A stretch of DNA of 64,000 nucleotides, taken from Fen-999 sp964530115 (GTDB lineage: Bacteria > Pseudomonadota > Gammaproteobacteria > Burkholderiales > Rhodocyclaceae). The DNA lies in assembly GCA_964530115.1 (NCBI GenBank), contig CAZGYD010000021.1:1-64000 (forward strand), in the 5' to 3' direction. Made by a program: the position numbers and the translations under genes. Positions 31,743 to 40,120 of this stretch are shown here, piece after piece. Below the pieces are notes generated by a model that did no database searches, had not been told where the DNA came from, and worked only from the letters and a program-made list of their open reading frames with translations. Position 1 is the first letter of the stretch. Every line of letters begins with the position of its first letter.

Positions 31743-32657
31743 ATGACCCTGACCGATCTCAAGTACATCGTCGCCCTGGCCCGCGAGCGCCACTTCGGCC
31801 GCGCGGCGGAAAAGTGCTTCGTCTCCCAGCCGACGCTCTCGGTCGCGGTGAAGAAGCTGGAGGAGGAGCTCGGCGTCATCCTCTTCGAGCGCTCGCCGCA
31901 GGAAGTCCGCCTGACCCCGGTCGGCGAACGCATCGTCGCCCAGGCGGAGAAGGTGCTCGGCGAAGTGGCCCAGCTCGCCGAAATCGCCGCCGCCGGCAAG
32001 AATCCGCTGGCCGGGCCGCTGCGCCTCGGCGTGATCTACACGATCGGCCCATGGCTGTTGCCGAAGCTGGTGCCGCTGCTCCACGAGCGGGCGCCGGAAA
32101 TGCCGCTGCTGCTCGAAGAGAACTACACCCACGTGCTGCTCGACAAGCTCAAGGCCGCCGAGCTCGACGTGGCCATCCTGGCGCTGCCCGTCGAGGAGCC
32201 GGGACTGGTCGTCCAGGGCATTTACGACGAAGCTTTTCGGGTTCTCGTTCCGGCCGGACATCCCTGGGCCAGGCTCAAGCAGGTCGATCCCGCCAGCCTG
32301 CTCGAACAGCCGCTTTTGATGCTCGGCCGGGGCAACTGCTTCCGTGACCAGGTACTCGACCTATGTACCCAGGCCGGCCGCGGCGGGCCGCAGGTGCTCG
32401 AGGGCAGCTCGCTCGAGACGATCCGGCACATGGTCGCCTCGGGCGTCGGCATCACGGTGATGCCGGCCACGGCGGTCGACGACATTCCGAAAAACGACCC
32501 GCTGCTACGGGTCCGCCATTTCATCGAGCCCGTGCCCTCGCGCCGGGTCGGCATCGTCTGGCGCGCGAGCTTCCCGCGCCATCAGGCGATTGACCTGCTG
32601 CGCGCGGCCCTGCTCGACTGCAATCTGCCCGGCACCCGGCCGGTGGCGCGCCGATAG
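31743..32657 (+). CDS. oxyR: Hydrogen-peroxide sensor OxyR (LysR family)
   Basis: MTLTDLKYIVALARERHFGR is the OxyR-type winged HTH start. The redox pair is present: Cys199 in GRGNCFRDQVLDLCTQ and Cys208 at the end of that phrase, exactly the E. coli numbering. The 304-residue length is normal. H2O2 forms the Cys199-Cys208 disulfide and turns on target promoters. Four OxyR-like boxes in the window precede rubrerythrin, dps, ahpC and katG, so this is the local master regulator. It is divergent from the PAS/chemoreceptor operon. Its stop codon overlaps the first box. Confidence 0.95.
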   Translation: MTLTDLKYIVALARERHFGRAAEKCFVSQPTLSVAVKKLEEELGVILFERSPQEVRLTPVGERIVAQAEKVLGEVAQLAEIAAAGKNPLAGPLRLGVIYTIGPWLLPKLVPLLHERAPEMPLLLEENYTHVLLDKLKAAELDVAILALPVEEPGLVVQGIYDEAFRVLVPAGHPWARLKQVDPASLLEQPLLMLGRGNCFRDQVLDLCTQAGRGGPQVLEGSSLETIRHMVASGVGITVMPATAVDDIPKNDPLLRVRHFIEPVPSRRVGIVWRASFPRHQAIDLLRAALLDCNLPGTRPVARR

Positions 32658-32668
32658 CCGGCGGCTAT
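32654..32668. promoter_or_regulatory. OxyR-type box upstream of rubrerythrin
   Basis: ATAGCCGGCGGCTAT matches ATAG-N7-CTAT, the half-site core of OxyR motifs. It overlaps the last oxyR codon and is 143 bases before the rubrerythrin start. Confidence 0.65.
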
Positions 32669-32810
32669 CGATACCGTAGAAAAATCCAATTTCCATTTTT
32701 CCGGTCGGGCTTCTAATCTGGTCTGGTCGAGGCGTCTGTCCCGGCTTTTCACGCTGCCGCCGCAGAAAAGGCGGGCAGTCCGTCAATCACAGTCGAGAAG
32801 GAGGCAAAGC

Positions 32811-33227
32811 ATGGAACTCAAGGGCTCCAAGACCGAGCAGCACCTGAAGGCCGCGTTCGCCGGTGAATCGCAGGCCAACCGCCGTTACCTCTATTTCGCC
32901 AACAAGGCCGACGTCGAGGGCTATCCGGACATCGCGGCGCTGTTCCGCTCGACCGCGGAAGGCGAAACCGGCCACGCCCACGGCCACCTCGAGTACCTGG
33001 AGAAGTGCGGCGATCCGGCCACCGGCCTGCCGTTCGGCTCGACGCGCGACAACCTGAAGTCGGCGGTCGCCGGCGAGACGCACGAATATACGGACATGTA
33101 TCCGGGCATGGCCAAGGACGCGCGCGCCGAGGGCTTCGATGAAATCGCCGACTGGTTCGAGACGCTGGCCAAGGCCGAGCGTTCGCATGCCAACCGTTAT
33201 CAGAAGGCACTGAACGAACTCGGCTGA
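32811..33227 (+). CDS. rbr: Rubrerythrin-type di-iron peroxidase
   Basis: The 138-residue protein (MELKGSKTEQHLKAAFAGES) has the four-helix di-iron ligands: E in FAGESQANRRY, E and H in EGETGHAHGH, E in AGETHEYTDM, and E and H in KAERSHANRY. It lacks the C-terminal rubredoxin domain of classical rubrerythrins, so electrons must come from a separate donor, possibly the Fe-S protein encoded next. It reduces peroxide. A good GGAGG precedes the ATG. A copy of the host dispersed repeat begins at its last codons. Confidence 0.9.
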   Translation: MELKGSKTEQHLKAAFAGESQANRRYLYFANKADVEGYPDIAALFRSTAEGETGHAHGHLEYLEKCGDPATGLPFGSTRDNLKSAVAGETHEYTDMYPGMAKDARAEGFDEIADWFETLAKAERSHANRYQKALNELG

Positions 33228-33250
33228 AACTCAGCCGTGGTAACACGCCG
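33226..33250 (-). repeat. Dispersed host repeat, copy 4
   Basis: GAAACTCAGCCGTGGTAACA followed by CGCCG, immediately after the rubrerythrin stop. It is one of the two closest copies to the consensus. Confidence 0.75.
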
Positions 33251-33327
33251 CGGACGGGGCGCGAGACCGCCGCCGCGGCAATGCTGCACCCCCAGCCCCG
33301 ACACTCCGACCGAGAAGGAGCCAGGCC

Positions 33328-34662
33328 ATGGCCGGTTCGGCACGCGAAGGCAACCTCGAAGCGCCCACACGCCACCCGATCGACTGGCGCAATCCGGAGT
33401 TTTATGACGAGGAGGCGCTCCATCGCGAGATGGAGCGCGTCTTCGACATCTGCCACGGCTGCCGGCGCTGCGTCAGTCTCTGCCAGTCGTTCCCGACGCT
33501 GTTCGATCTCGTCGATGCCTCCGAGTCCATGGAAGTCGACGGCGTCAAAAAGGAAGACTATTGGAAGGTCGTCGAGCACTGCTATCTCTGCGACCTCTGC
33601 TACATGACCAAGTGCCCCTACGTGCCGCCGCACGAGTGGAACCTGGATTTTCCGCACCTGATGCTGCGCGCCAAGGCGGTGCATTTCCGCAGGCACGGGG
33701 CGAAGCTGCGTGACCGCGTGCTCACGAGCACCGACGTCGTCGGCCGCTTCGTCGGCATCCCGATCGTCGCGCCGACGGTCAATGCGGTCAACAAGGTCGG
33801 CGTCGCCCGCAAGGCGCTCGAAGCCGTCGCCGGGATCCACAGCGAAGCCTGGCTGCCCGAATTCTCGGGCCGGCCACTGCGCAGCCGGCTGCGTCCCCTG
33901 CCGGCCGACATGCCGAGCGAACCCGCCGGGCGCACGAAGGGCAAGGTCGCGCTCTTCGCCACCTGCTTCATGAACCGCAACGAGCCAGGCCCCGGCGAGG
34001 ACCTCGTCGCGGTCTTCGAACACAACGGCATTCCGGTCACGATCGCCGAAAAGGAGCGCTGCTGCGGCATGCCCAAGCTGGAGCTCGGCGACTTCGAGTC
34101 GGTGCGTGCCGCCAAGGAGGCGAACATCCCGGTGCTGGCGAGGCTCGTCGACCAGGGCTGGGACCTCACGGCGCTGATCCCCTCCTGCGTGCTCATGTTC
34201 AAGCAGGAGCTGCCGCTGATGTTTCCCGATGATCCCGACGTGCTCAAGGTGAAGAACGCTTTCTTCGATCCCTTCGAGTACCTGATGCTCCGGCACAGGG
34301 AAGGCAGGCTGAAAACCGACTTCAGGCAGGGCCTCGGCAAGGTCGCCTATCACGCGGCCTGCCACCAGCGCGTCCAGAACATTGGCCCGAAGACGAAGGA
34401 ATGCCTGTCGCTCGTCCCGGACACGCAGGTCGAGATCATCGAGCGCTGCTCCGGCCATGACGGCACCTACGCGGTGAAGAAGGAGTTCCACCCCTACGCG
34501 ATGAAGATCGTCAAGCCGGTCGTCGGCCGTGTCGATCAGGCCAGGCCCGACCACTACGGTTCCGACTGCTGCATGGCCGGGCATCACATCGGCCACGCGC
34601 GTGGCGACGGCAGCCGGCCGGAACATCCGATCACCCTGCTGCGCAAAGCTTACGGGATCTAG
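33328..34662 (+). CDS. Heterodisulfide-reductase-like Fe-S oxidoreductase
   Basis: Two [4Fe-4S] motifs lie near the N-terminus (CHGCRRCVSLCQSFP and CYLCDLCYMTKCPY). CCG-type cysteine-rich segments lie later (ATCFMNRN, ERCCGMPKLELGD and SDCCMAGHH). This is the architecture of HdrC/HdrB and GlpC-like subunits that pass electrons to thiols or quinones. The 444-residue gene, together with rubrerythrin before it and DUF3501 after it, forms a set seen in many proteobacteria, which supports an electron-donor role for rubrerythrin. The donor partner is not visible. Confidence 0.85.
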   Translation: MAGSAREGNLEAPTRHPIDWRNPEFYDEEALHREMERVFDICHGCRRCVSLCQSFPTLFDLVDASESMEVDGVKKEDYWKVVEHCYLCDLCYMTKCPYVPPHEWNLDFPHLMLRAKAVHFRRHGAKLRDRVLTSTDVVGRFVGIPIVAPTVNAVNKVGVARKALEAVAGIHSEAWLPEFSGRPLRSRLRPLPADMPSEPAGRTKGKVALFATCFMNRNEPGPGEDLVAVFEHNGIPVTIAEKERCCGMPKLELGDFESVRAAKEANIPVLARLVDQGWDLTALIPSCVLMFKQELPLMFPDDPDVLKVKNAFFDPFEYLMLRHREGRLKTDFRQGLGKVAYHAACHQRVQNIGPKTKECLSLVPDTQVEIIERCSGHDGTYAVKKEFHPYAMKIVKPVVGRVDQARPDHYGSDCCMAGHHIGHARGDGSRPEHPITLLRKAYGI

Positions 34663-34665
34663 ACC

Positions 34666-35241
34666 ATGCTCACCCGCGACGACCTCTACACCCTCGAAAA
34701 GTACGCCCGCGTGCGGCCGCAGTTCCGCGCCCGCGTCATGGCGCACAAGAAGAACCGCATCGTTCCGCTGGGTCCGAACGCGACACTGCATTTCGAGGAC
34801 AGGCTGACCATGCAGTACCAGATCCAGGAGATGCTCCGCCTCGAGCGCATCTTCGAGCCGGAGCTGATCCAGGAGGAGCTCGACGTCTACAACCCGCTCA
34901 TTCCCGACGGCCAGAACTGGAAAGCGACCTTCATGATCGAGTACCCGGATCCGGAAGAGCGCCGGCGCCGGCTCGCGGAGCTCGTCGGCATCGAGCACGC
35001 GGTCTGGGTGCAGGTGGCGGGCTTTCCGCGCGTTTCGCCGATCGCCAACGAGGATCTCGACCGGACCGCCGAGGGCAAGACCTCCTCGGTGCATTTCCTG
35101 CGTTTCGAGCTGAGTCCCGAGATGATCGCCGCGCTCAAGGCGGGCGCGCCCTTGACCATGGGCATCGACCACCCGAACTATCAGGCGAGCGTCACGGCTT
35201 CCGCGGCCGTCCGGGACTCGCTGATCGCCGATCTGGCCTGA
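34666..35241 (+). CDS. DUF3501 family protein
   Basis: MLTRDDLYTLEKYARVRPQF and RIVPLGPNATLHFEDRLTMQ are typical DUF3501 openings, followed by MQYQIQEMLRLERIFEPELI and YNPLIPDGQNWKATFMIEYP. The family is of unknown function but nearly always sits with rubrerythrin and the Fe-S oxidoreductase, so it belongs to this peroxide-handling unit. It starts 3 bases after the previous stop, and the length of 191 residues is normal. Confidence 0.85.
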   Translation: MLTRDDLYTLEKYARVRPQFRARVMAHKKNRIVPLGPNATLHFEDRLTMQYQIQEMLRLERIFEPELIQEELDVYNPLIPDGQNWKATFMIEYPDPEERRRRLAELVGIEHAVWVQVAGFPRVSPIANEDLDRTAEGKTSSVHFLRFELSPEMIAALKAGAPLTMGIDHPNYQASVTASAAVRDSLIADLA

Positions 35242-35304
35242 GCGGCCAGGAAAAATTCTGCGGCGCAGATAGCGAATCTCCTTCACGGGCGCTGCGCGCC
35301 GACG

Positions 35305-35319
35305 ATAGCCGACGGCTAT
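35305..35319. promoter_or_regulatory. OxyR-type box upstream of dps
   Basis: ATAGCCGACGGCTAT (ATAG-N7-CTAT), followed by TCTATCGCATTCCAACGATT, which resembles the second half seen at the other sites. It is 88 bases before the dps start. A TTGGCC/TTAGGA pair downstream could be the promoter. Confidence 0.65.
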
Positions 35320-35406
35320 CTATCGCATTCCAACGATTGATTGGCCATGGCTATCGAACGGGATTAGGATTCCCAGCGTGATCCGCACATGACCAAGGAG
35401 AACGCC

Positions 35407-35904
35407 ATGAAAGCCAGCAAATCCGCCAGGACGCCCGCCATCGACATCGGCATCGGCGAGAAGGACCGCGCCGCCATCGCCGCCGGCCTGTCGCGCTTCC
35501 TCGCCGACAGCTTCACGCTCTACATGATGACGCACAACTTCCACTGGAACGTCACGGGGCCGATGTTCAATACGCTGCACACGATGTTCATGGAGCAGTA
35601 CACCGAGCAGTGGAACGCGCTCGACATGATCGCCGAGCGGATCCGTTCGCTCGGTCATCCGGCGCCCGGCAGCTTCCACGAGTACGCGAAACTCGCCTCG
35701 ATCGAGGAGCCGAAGGGCGTGCCCAAGGCGACCGAGATGATCCGGCTGCTCGTCGCCGCTCAGGAAGCGACCGCCCGCACCGCGCGCAGCCTGTTCCCGA
35801 TGGTCGAGAAGGCCAACGACCAGCCGACCCTGGACCTCCTCACACAGCGGCTGGAGATCCACGAGAAGACGGCATGGATGCTCAGGAGCCTGCTGGAGGA
35901 GTAG
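35407..35904 (+). CDS. dps: Dps ferroxidase / DNA-protecting mini-ferritin
   Basis: The start at ATG 35,407 (MKASKSARTPAIDIGIGEKD) has AAGGAG upstream. The 165-residue protein has the Dps ferroxidase residues across subunits: MMTHNFHWNVTGPMFNTLHT and EQWNALDMIAERIRSLGHPA, with a C-terminal EIHEKTAWMLRSLLEE helix. It stores iron with H2O2 as oxidant and binds DNA through its Lys-rich N-terminus. It is followed at once by a Fur-like palindrome and an iron block, so peroxide and iron control meet here. Confidence 0.92.
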   Translation: MKASKSARTPAIDIGIGEKDRAAIAAGLSRFLADSFTLYMMTHNFHWNVTGPMFNTLHTMFMEQYTEQWNALDMIAERIRSLGHPAPGSFHEYAKLASIEEPKGVPKATEMIRLLVAAQEATARTARSLFPMVEKANDQPTLDLLTQRLEIHEKTAWMLRSLLEE

Positions 35905-35937
35905 CACCCGAATAGCACGAGCGGTGAACTTGCAATC

Positions 35938-35972
35938 GAGAATTGTTCGCATATACAATGCGAACAATTCTC
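35938..35972. promoter_or_regulatory. Perfect 15-bp-armed inverted repeat, probable Fur operator
   Basis: GAGAATTGTTCGCAT, ATACA, ATGCGAACAATTCTC: both arms are perfect. Each arm contains a GAGAATTGTTC unit like a Fur/GAGAAT half-site, and the pair is an overlapping double-box arrangement. It ends 16 bases before the P19-like gene. Regulator identity is inferred from the iron genes. Confidence 0.75.
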
Positions 35973-35988
35973 GTTATGGAGGTTCACC

Positions 35989-36549
35989 ATGCTTCGTCTT
36001 TCCCGCATCCTTCGCAGCACGGGCCTTGCCGTTCTGACCGGCATCGCCCTCGATGCCACCGCCCTCGAGTACCCGATCGGCGCACCGCAGAACCTCGCCG
36101 GCATGGAGGTCGCCGCGGTCTATCTCCAGCCGGTCGAGATGGAGCCCGAGGGCCACATGCGCAAGGCGGCGGAGTCGGACATCCATCTCGAGGCCGACAT
36201 CCATGCGCTGGCCAACAACCCGAACGGCTTCCCCGAAGGCTTCTGGATTCCCTATCTGCTCGTCAAGTACGAGCTGACCAAGGTGGGCACCGGTGAGGTG
36301 ATCAAGGGCGACATGATGCCGATGGTCGCCTCCGACGGCCCGCACTACGGCGACAACGTCAAGCTCAAGGGCCCGGGCAGGTACAAGGTCAAGTTCATCA
36401 TCTACCCGCCCAACGCCAAGGAGAACCCGCAGGGGAACGCCTTCGGCCGCCACACCGACCGCGCCACCGGTGTGCGCCCGTGGTTCAGGCCGGTCGAGGC
36501 CGAATGGGAATTCACCTACGCCGGCATCGGCAAGAAGGGCGGGTACTGA
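35989..36549 (+). CDS. Periplasmic iron-binding protein (P19/FtrA-like)
   Basis: The 186-residue protein begins with a signal peptide (MLRLSRILRSTGLAVLTGIA, cleavage near ALDATA-LEYPIG). It then has EYPIGAPQNLAGMEVAAVYL, ESDIHLEADIHALANNPNGF and VASDGPHYGDNVKLKGPGRY. The conserved Met/His/Glu pattern (MEVAAVYLQPVEMEPEGHMR) is that of the P19/Tp34 family, which binds iron or copper for FTR1-type ferrous-iron uptake. A probable Fur operator stands just upstream. Confidence 0.85.
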   Translation: MLRLSRILRSTGLAVLTGIALDATALEYPIGAPQNLAGMEVAAVYLQPVEMEPEGHMRKAAESDIHLEADIHALANNPNGFPEGFWIPYLLVKYELTKVGTGEVIKGDMMPMVASDGPHYGDNVKLKGPGRYKVKFIIYPPNAKENPQGNAFGRHTDRATGVRPWFRPVEAEWEFTYAGIGKKGGY

Positions 36550-36551
36550 GC

Positions 36552-37964
36552 ATGCGCACGAAGCTGATGGCCGCGCTGATCGCGGCCGGCGTCGCGCTGC
36601 CTGCGCTCGCCGACGATACCGCCGCCCTGCGCGCCGAGCTGAAACGCCTGGCGGAGCGCATCGAGGCGCTGGAAAAGCAGAACCGCGAGATGGAAAAGGC
36701 GCTCGCCACCGAGCGCGTCAGCGAGAACGAGCCCGAGGTGGTCACCCGACTCAAGGCGGTCGAGTTCCAGACATTGTCGATGCAGAAGCAGGCGCGCCAG
36801 ATCGAGGCGCTCGAAGGCATCAGCGTCGGCGCCGCCGTCACCGGCGTGGCGCAGAAACTCAGCCGTGGTAGCACGCCGGCCGGCGAGCGCGAATCGCGCG
36901 CCGGTTACCGCGGCGACCTCTCCGTCACGCTTCCCGGCGGCGAGATGGGCGACATCGAGGGCAAGATCTTCACCCACGTCCGCTTCGGCCAGGGCGAGGG
37001 TGTGACGGCAAGGCCGACCTACACGAGCACACCAAACACCCTGGCCTTCCAGAAGGGGGAAGGACCGGACGACTCGTTCGCCATCCTCGCCCAGGCCTGG
37101 TACCAGCTCAAGGTGCCACTGCCGCGCGACGGCATCAAGGCCCACTCGCGCGAGCACCTGCATCTGACCTTCGGCAAGATCGACCCCTTCGTCTTCTTCG
37201 ACCAGAACGCGGCCGCCGACGACGAATCGGCGAAGTTCATGAACAACGTGTTCGTGCACAACCCGCTGCTCGATTCCGGGGGCGACATCGGCGCCGACGC
37301 TTATGGCTTCGCCCCGGGTGCCATCTTCCAGTACGTCAATGAAAGGCGGAAGGGCTCGGAGTGGATGCTCTCGCTCGGCGTCTTCGGCTCCGGGCCCGGC
37401 GCCAACTTCAGCGGCTCGCTCTCGGCGCCGCTCCTGATCGCGCAGGCCGAGACGAAGGCACGGTTCAACTATCTGCCGGGCAACTATCGCGTCTATCTGT
37501 GGCAGAACGGCCGGGCGTCGGGTTATGACGGCATCGAGCGCCACCATGCCGGTTTCGGCGCCTCGATCGATCAGCGGCTGACTGACGACCTGACGCTCTT
37601 CGGCCGCTATGGCCACCAGCTCAAGGGCCGGGTGCGCTTCGACCGTGCCGTGACCATCGGCACGGAACTCGCCGGCAGCGCCTGGGGCCGCGCTGCCGAC
37701 GGGCTGGGCTTCGCGGCGGGCGCGCTGCGCACGAGCAGGGACTTCCGCAACGACGCGCCGGTGCTCGATGCGAACGGTGACGGCAATCCCGATTTCGGCT
37801 ACGAGGCCGCCGGCTGGGAGAAGCAGGCCGAGCTCTACTACCGCTACAGGGTCAACAACAAGCTCGAGCTGACGCCGGACTTCCAGCTGATCCGCAGGCC
37901 GGCGGGCGATGGCTCGGCGCAGACGGTGAAAGTGATCGGCATGCGCATCAAGGTCGGGATCTGA
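36552..37964 (+). CDS. OprB-like outer-membrane porin in iron operon
   Basis: MRTKLMAALIAAGVALPALA is a signal peptide. ALRAELKRLAERIEALEKQN is a short periplasmic coiled coil like that of Opr/OprB-type porins. The rest is a long beta-rich domain (GYRGDLSVTLPGGEMGDIEG, LHLTFGKIDPFVFFDQNAAA and WEKQAELYYRYRVNNKLELT) ending MRIKVGI, a C-terminal barrel strand. It could serve an iron complex or carboxylate. A dispersed repeat interrupts the protein near residue 103 (KLSRGSTPAG). Its place in an iron operon is inferred to be functional. Confidence 0.75.
   Translation: MRTKLMAALIAAGVALPALADDTAALRAELKRLAERIEALEKQNREMEKALATERVSENEPEVVTRLKAVEFQTLSMQKQARQIEALEGISVGAAVTGVAQKLSRGSTPAGERESRAGYRGDLSVTLPGGEMGDIEGKIFTHVRFGQGEGVTARPTYTSTPNTLAFQKGEGPDDSFAILAQAWYQLKVPLPRDGIKAHSREHLHLTFGKIDPFVFFDQNAAADDESAKFMNNVFVHNPLLDSGGDIGADAYGFAPGAIFQYVNERRKGSEWMLSLGVFGSGPGANFSGSLSAPLLIAQAETKARFNYLPGNYRVYLWQNGRASGYDGIERHHAGFGASIDQRLTDDLTLFGRYGHQLKGRVRFDRAVTIGTELAGSAWGRAADGLGFAAGALRTSRDFRNDAPVLDANGDGNPDFGYEAAGWEKQAELYYRYRVNNKLELTPDFQLIRRPAGDGSAQTVKVIGMRIKVGI
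36854..36879 (-). repeat. Dispersed host repeat, copy inside the porin gene
   Basis: GAAACTCAGCCGTGGTAGCA followed by CGCCGG encodes QKLSRGSTPA, in frame in the porin. The intergenic copies are nearly identical, so this is a real in-frame insertion or shared motif rather than chance. Confidence 0.7.
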
Positions 37965-37966
37965 GC

Positions 37967-38320
37967 ATGCGCCGCCTCCTCCCGCACCTGCTCTTCGTCG
38001 CCCTGCTCTGGTTCGGCCTTGGCTGGGCGACGCAAAGCGCCGCCCAGCCGGTCGAACTGCCGACCTTCCACATCGTCGTCAGGGACGGACGCTTCTCACC
38101 GGAACGCCTCGAAGTGCCGGCCGGCACACGCATCAAACTCACGCTGCAGAACGACGGACCCGGCCCGCTCGAGTTCGAGAACGACGAGATGCGCATCGAG
38201 AAGATCCTCGCGCCCGGCGCGCGCTCCTTCGTCGTCTTGCCGAAGCTCAAGGCCGGCGAGTACGAGTTCATCGACGAGTTCAACCCGATCACGGGCCGGC
38301 TCACGGTCATCGCCCGATGA
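37967..38320 (+). CDS. Cupredoxin-like periplasmic protein (FtrB-like)
   Basis: The signal peptide MRRLLPHLLFVALLWFGLGW is followed by a cupredoxin-like beta sandwich (PTFHIVVRDGRFSPERLEVP, then RIKLTLQNDGPGPLEFENDE and KLKAGEYEFIDEFNPITGRL). The classical Cys/His/Met copper ligands of blue copper proteins are not obvious. In iron-uptake FtrABCD operons a cupredoxin partners P19. The stop overlaps the next start (ATGA). Confidence 0.75.
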   Translation: MRRLLPHLLFVALLWFGLGWATQSAAQPVELPTFHIVVRDGRFSPERLEVPAGTRIKLTLQNDGPGPLEFENDEMRIEKILAPGARSFVVLPKLKAGEYEFIDEFNPITGRLTVIAR

Positions 38321-39798
38321 ACCCACACGTGGCCACGATCAACCTGCACACGCGCCGCACGCGGCTGGCGCGTCTCGGCGACTGGATGGCGCGCCACCGC
38401 CGGGCGATCCTCGGCCTCCAGTGGGCGATCGTCGCCTGCTATGCCGTCCTCGTCGTGCTGCCGGCCTTCCTGCCGCAGCCGGACCCGGAGGCGCGCCTCT
38501 TCTCCAGCGACCTCGGCGCATCGAGCTTCGTCGATCCCGAGTACTGCACGACGGACGGCCAGATGGCGATGCAGGACAAGCCGCCCTACGTCGCCAGCTG
38601 GCACGAACGCCTCACGCTCGCCGCGCAGTACCTGTTCTGGGGCCTCTGGTGGCCGTTCGTGATCGTCTCGGTGATGGCCATGGGCCGTGTCTGGTGCGGC
38701 GTGCTCTGCCCCGAAGGTGCGCTCGCGGAGTTCGCGAGCCGCCACGGCCGCGGCGGCGCCATCCCGAAATGGCTGCGCTGGAGCGGCTGGCCGGTCGTCG
38801 CCTTCATCCTGACCACCGTCTATGGCCAGTTGATCAGCGTCTACGAATATCCGCAGGCGGCGCTGCTGATCCTCGGCGGCTCGACCGTCGCCGCCATGGC
38901 CATCGGCTGGTTGTACGGCAAGGGCAAGCGGGTCTGGTGCCGTTATCTCTGCCCGGTCTCGGGCGTGTTCGCATTGCTTGCGCGGCTTTCGCCCGTACAT
39001 TTCCGCGTCAATGCCGATGCCTGGCGCCGGTACCCGGTCCGCACGCCGGCCGTCGATTGCGCGCCGCTGCTCAACGTGCGCCGGCTCGAGGGCATGGCGC
39101 AATGCCACGCCTGCGGCCGTTGCAGCGGCCACCGCGATGCCGTCGAGCTGGCGGCGCGCTCGCCCGCTCGCGAAATCCTCCACGGCGAGCCACCCCGAAC
39201 CGCCGAAGCGGTGCTCTTGCTCTTCGGCCTCCTCGGCGTCGCCATCGGCGCCTTCACCTGGACCGTGAGTCCATGGTTCGTGGCGCTCAAGCAGGCGGCG
39301 GCCGAATGGCTCGTCGAGCGCGACATCCTCTGGCCGCTGGAGAGCGGCGCGCCCTGGTGGCTGCTCACGCATCAAGAAGCGACCGGCGACCTCTTCAGCT
39401 GGCTCGACGGTGCGATGATCCTCGGCTGGATCGGCGGCGTCGCGCTGCTGCTCGGCGGTGTTTCGTATGCCTGCCTGCGCATTGCCGCGCACCTGGCCGG
39501 AACCGACTGGCGCCGGCTGTCGCTCGCTTTGACGCCGCTTGCCGGCATCGGCCTCTTCCTTGGACTTTCGATGATGACGGCGACACACCTGCGCGCCGAG
39601 GGCGTGCCACTCGGCTGGCTGCCCGGCCTGCGCGCGTCGCTGCTCGCGGCCGGCGTCACGGGCTCGGCCTGGCTCGGCCTGCAACTCCTGAAACTCAGCC
39701 GTCGCAATACGCCGGCGAAGGCCGCTTCCGGCGCCATCGGCGCGATGCCCGTCGTGATGGTCACTGCAAGCTGGCTGCTCGTCTTTTACGTCTGGTGA
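38317..39798 (+). CDS. Polytopic NapH/FtrD-like ferredoxin membrane protein
   Basis: The 493-residue protein has about eight to ten membrane helices. Two CxxxCP motifs (WCGVLCPEG and WCRYLCPVSG) are typical NapH/FixG/RnfB-like, plus a partial ferredoxin motif (QCHACGRCSGH). It probably moves electrons across the membrane to the periplasm, as FtrD is believed to do. In FtrABCD systems the iron permease FTR1 lies between the cupredoxin and this protein; here it is missing. A dispersed repeat is inserted near residue 460 (KLSRRNTPAKA). Confidence 0.78.
   Translation: MNPHVATINLHTRRTRLARLGDWMARHRRAILGLQWAIVACYAVLVVLPAFLPQPDPEARLFSSDLGASSFVDPEYCTTDGQMAMQDKPPYVASWHERLTLAAQYLFWGLWWPFVIVSVMAMGRVWCGVLCPEGALAEFASRHGRGGAIPKWLRWSGWPVVAFILTTVYGQLISVYEYPQAALLILGGSTVAAMAIGWLYGKGKRVWCRYLCPVSGVFALLARLSPVHFRVNADAWRRYPVRTPAVDCAPLLNVRRLEGMAQCHACGRCSGHRDAVELAARSPAREILHGEPPRTAEAVLLLFGLLGVAIGAFTWTVSPWFVALKQAAAEWLVERDILWPLESGAPWWLLTHQEATGDLFSWLDGAMILGWIGGVALLLGGVSYACLRIAAHLAGTDWRRLSLALTPLAGIGLFLGLSMMTATHLRAEGVPLGWLPGLRASLLAAGVTGSAWLGLQLLKLSRRNTPAKAASGAIGAMPVVMVTASWLLVFYVW
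39690..39715 (-). repeat. Dispersed host repeat, copy inside the ferredoxin gene
   Basis: GAAACTCAGCCGTCGCAATA followed by CGCCGG encodes LKLSRRNTPA between the last two hydrophobic helices of the protein. Confidence 0.6.
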
Positions 39799-39808
39799 GG
39801 AGTAACTC

Positions 39809-40120
39809 ATGGATGACACCAATCCAACCGCTCACCAGCCACCCGCACGCATGGTCGCGGGTGCGCTGGCGCATCTGGCGCGGCACATGGAGACCGGTTG
39901 CCCGCGCTCGGCATACCTCGCTGCCATGCTGCTCGAACAGGTGGCCAACGATCCTGACGCCGACGAGCACCTGCGCGCGCATGCACGGGAACTGGTCGAA
40001 ATTCTCGAAAGGGACCGGGAGCGGGAAAACCCTGGCGATTCCGTGCCGGCTCCGAACGCAGCCTTATCGACAATCACCGACACGACGAGGAGGGAAACAT
40101 GGACAAGGACAAGGTACTGA
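39809..40120 (+). CDS. Hypothetical protein before the ferritin-like gene (103 aa)
   Basis: MDDTNPTAHQPPARMVAGAL and HLRAHARELVEILERDRERE predict short helices, and the start has GAGGAG before it. The last 22 bases overlap the next gene. The C-terminal part (ALSTITDTTRRETWTRTRY) looks poorly conserved. It could be a small helical regulator or companion of the ferritin-like protein. No family is recognised. Confidence 0.55.
   Translation: MDDTNPTAHQPPARMVAGALAHLARHMETGCPRSAYLAAMLLEQVANDPDADEHLRAHARELVEILERDRERENPGDSVPAPNAALSTITDTTRRETWTRTRY

Noticed and set aside
32818..35286. An 822-codon leftward ORF opposite rubrerythrin, the Fe-S protein and DUF3501
   Set aside because: It is an antisense shadow typical of high-GC DNA.
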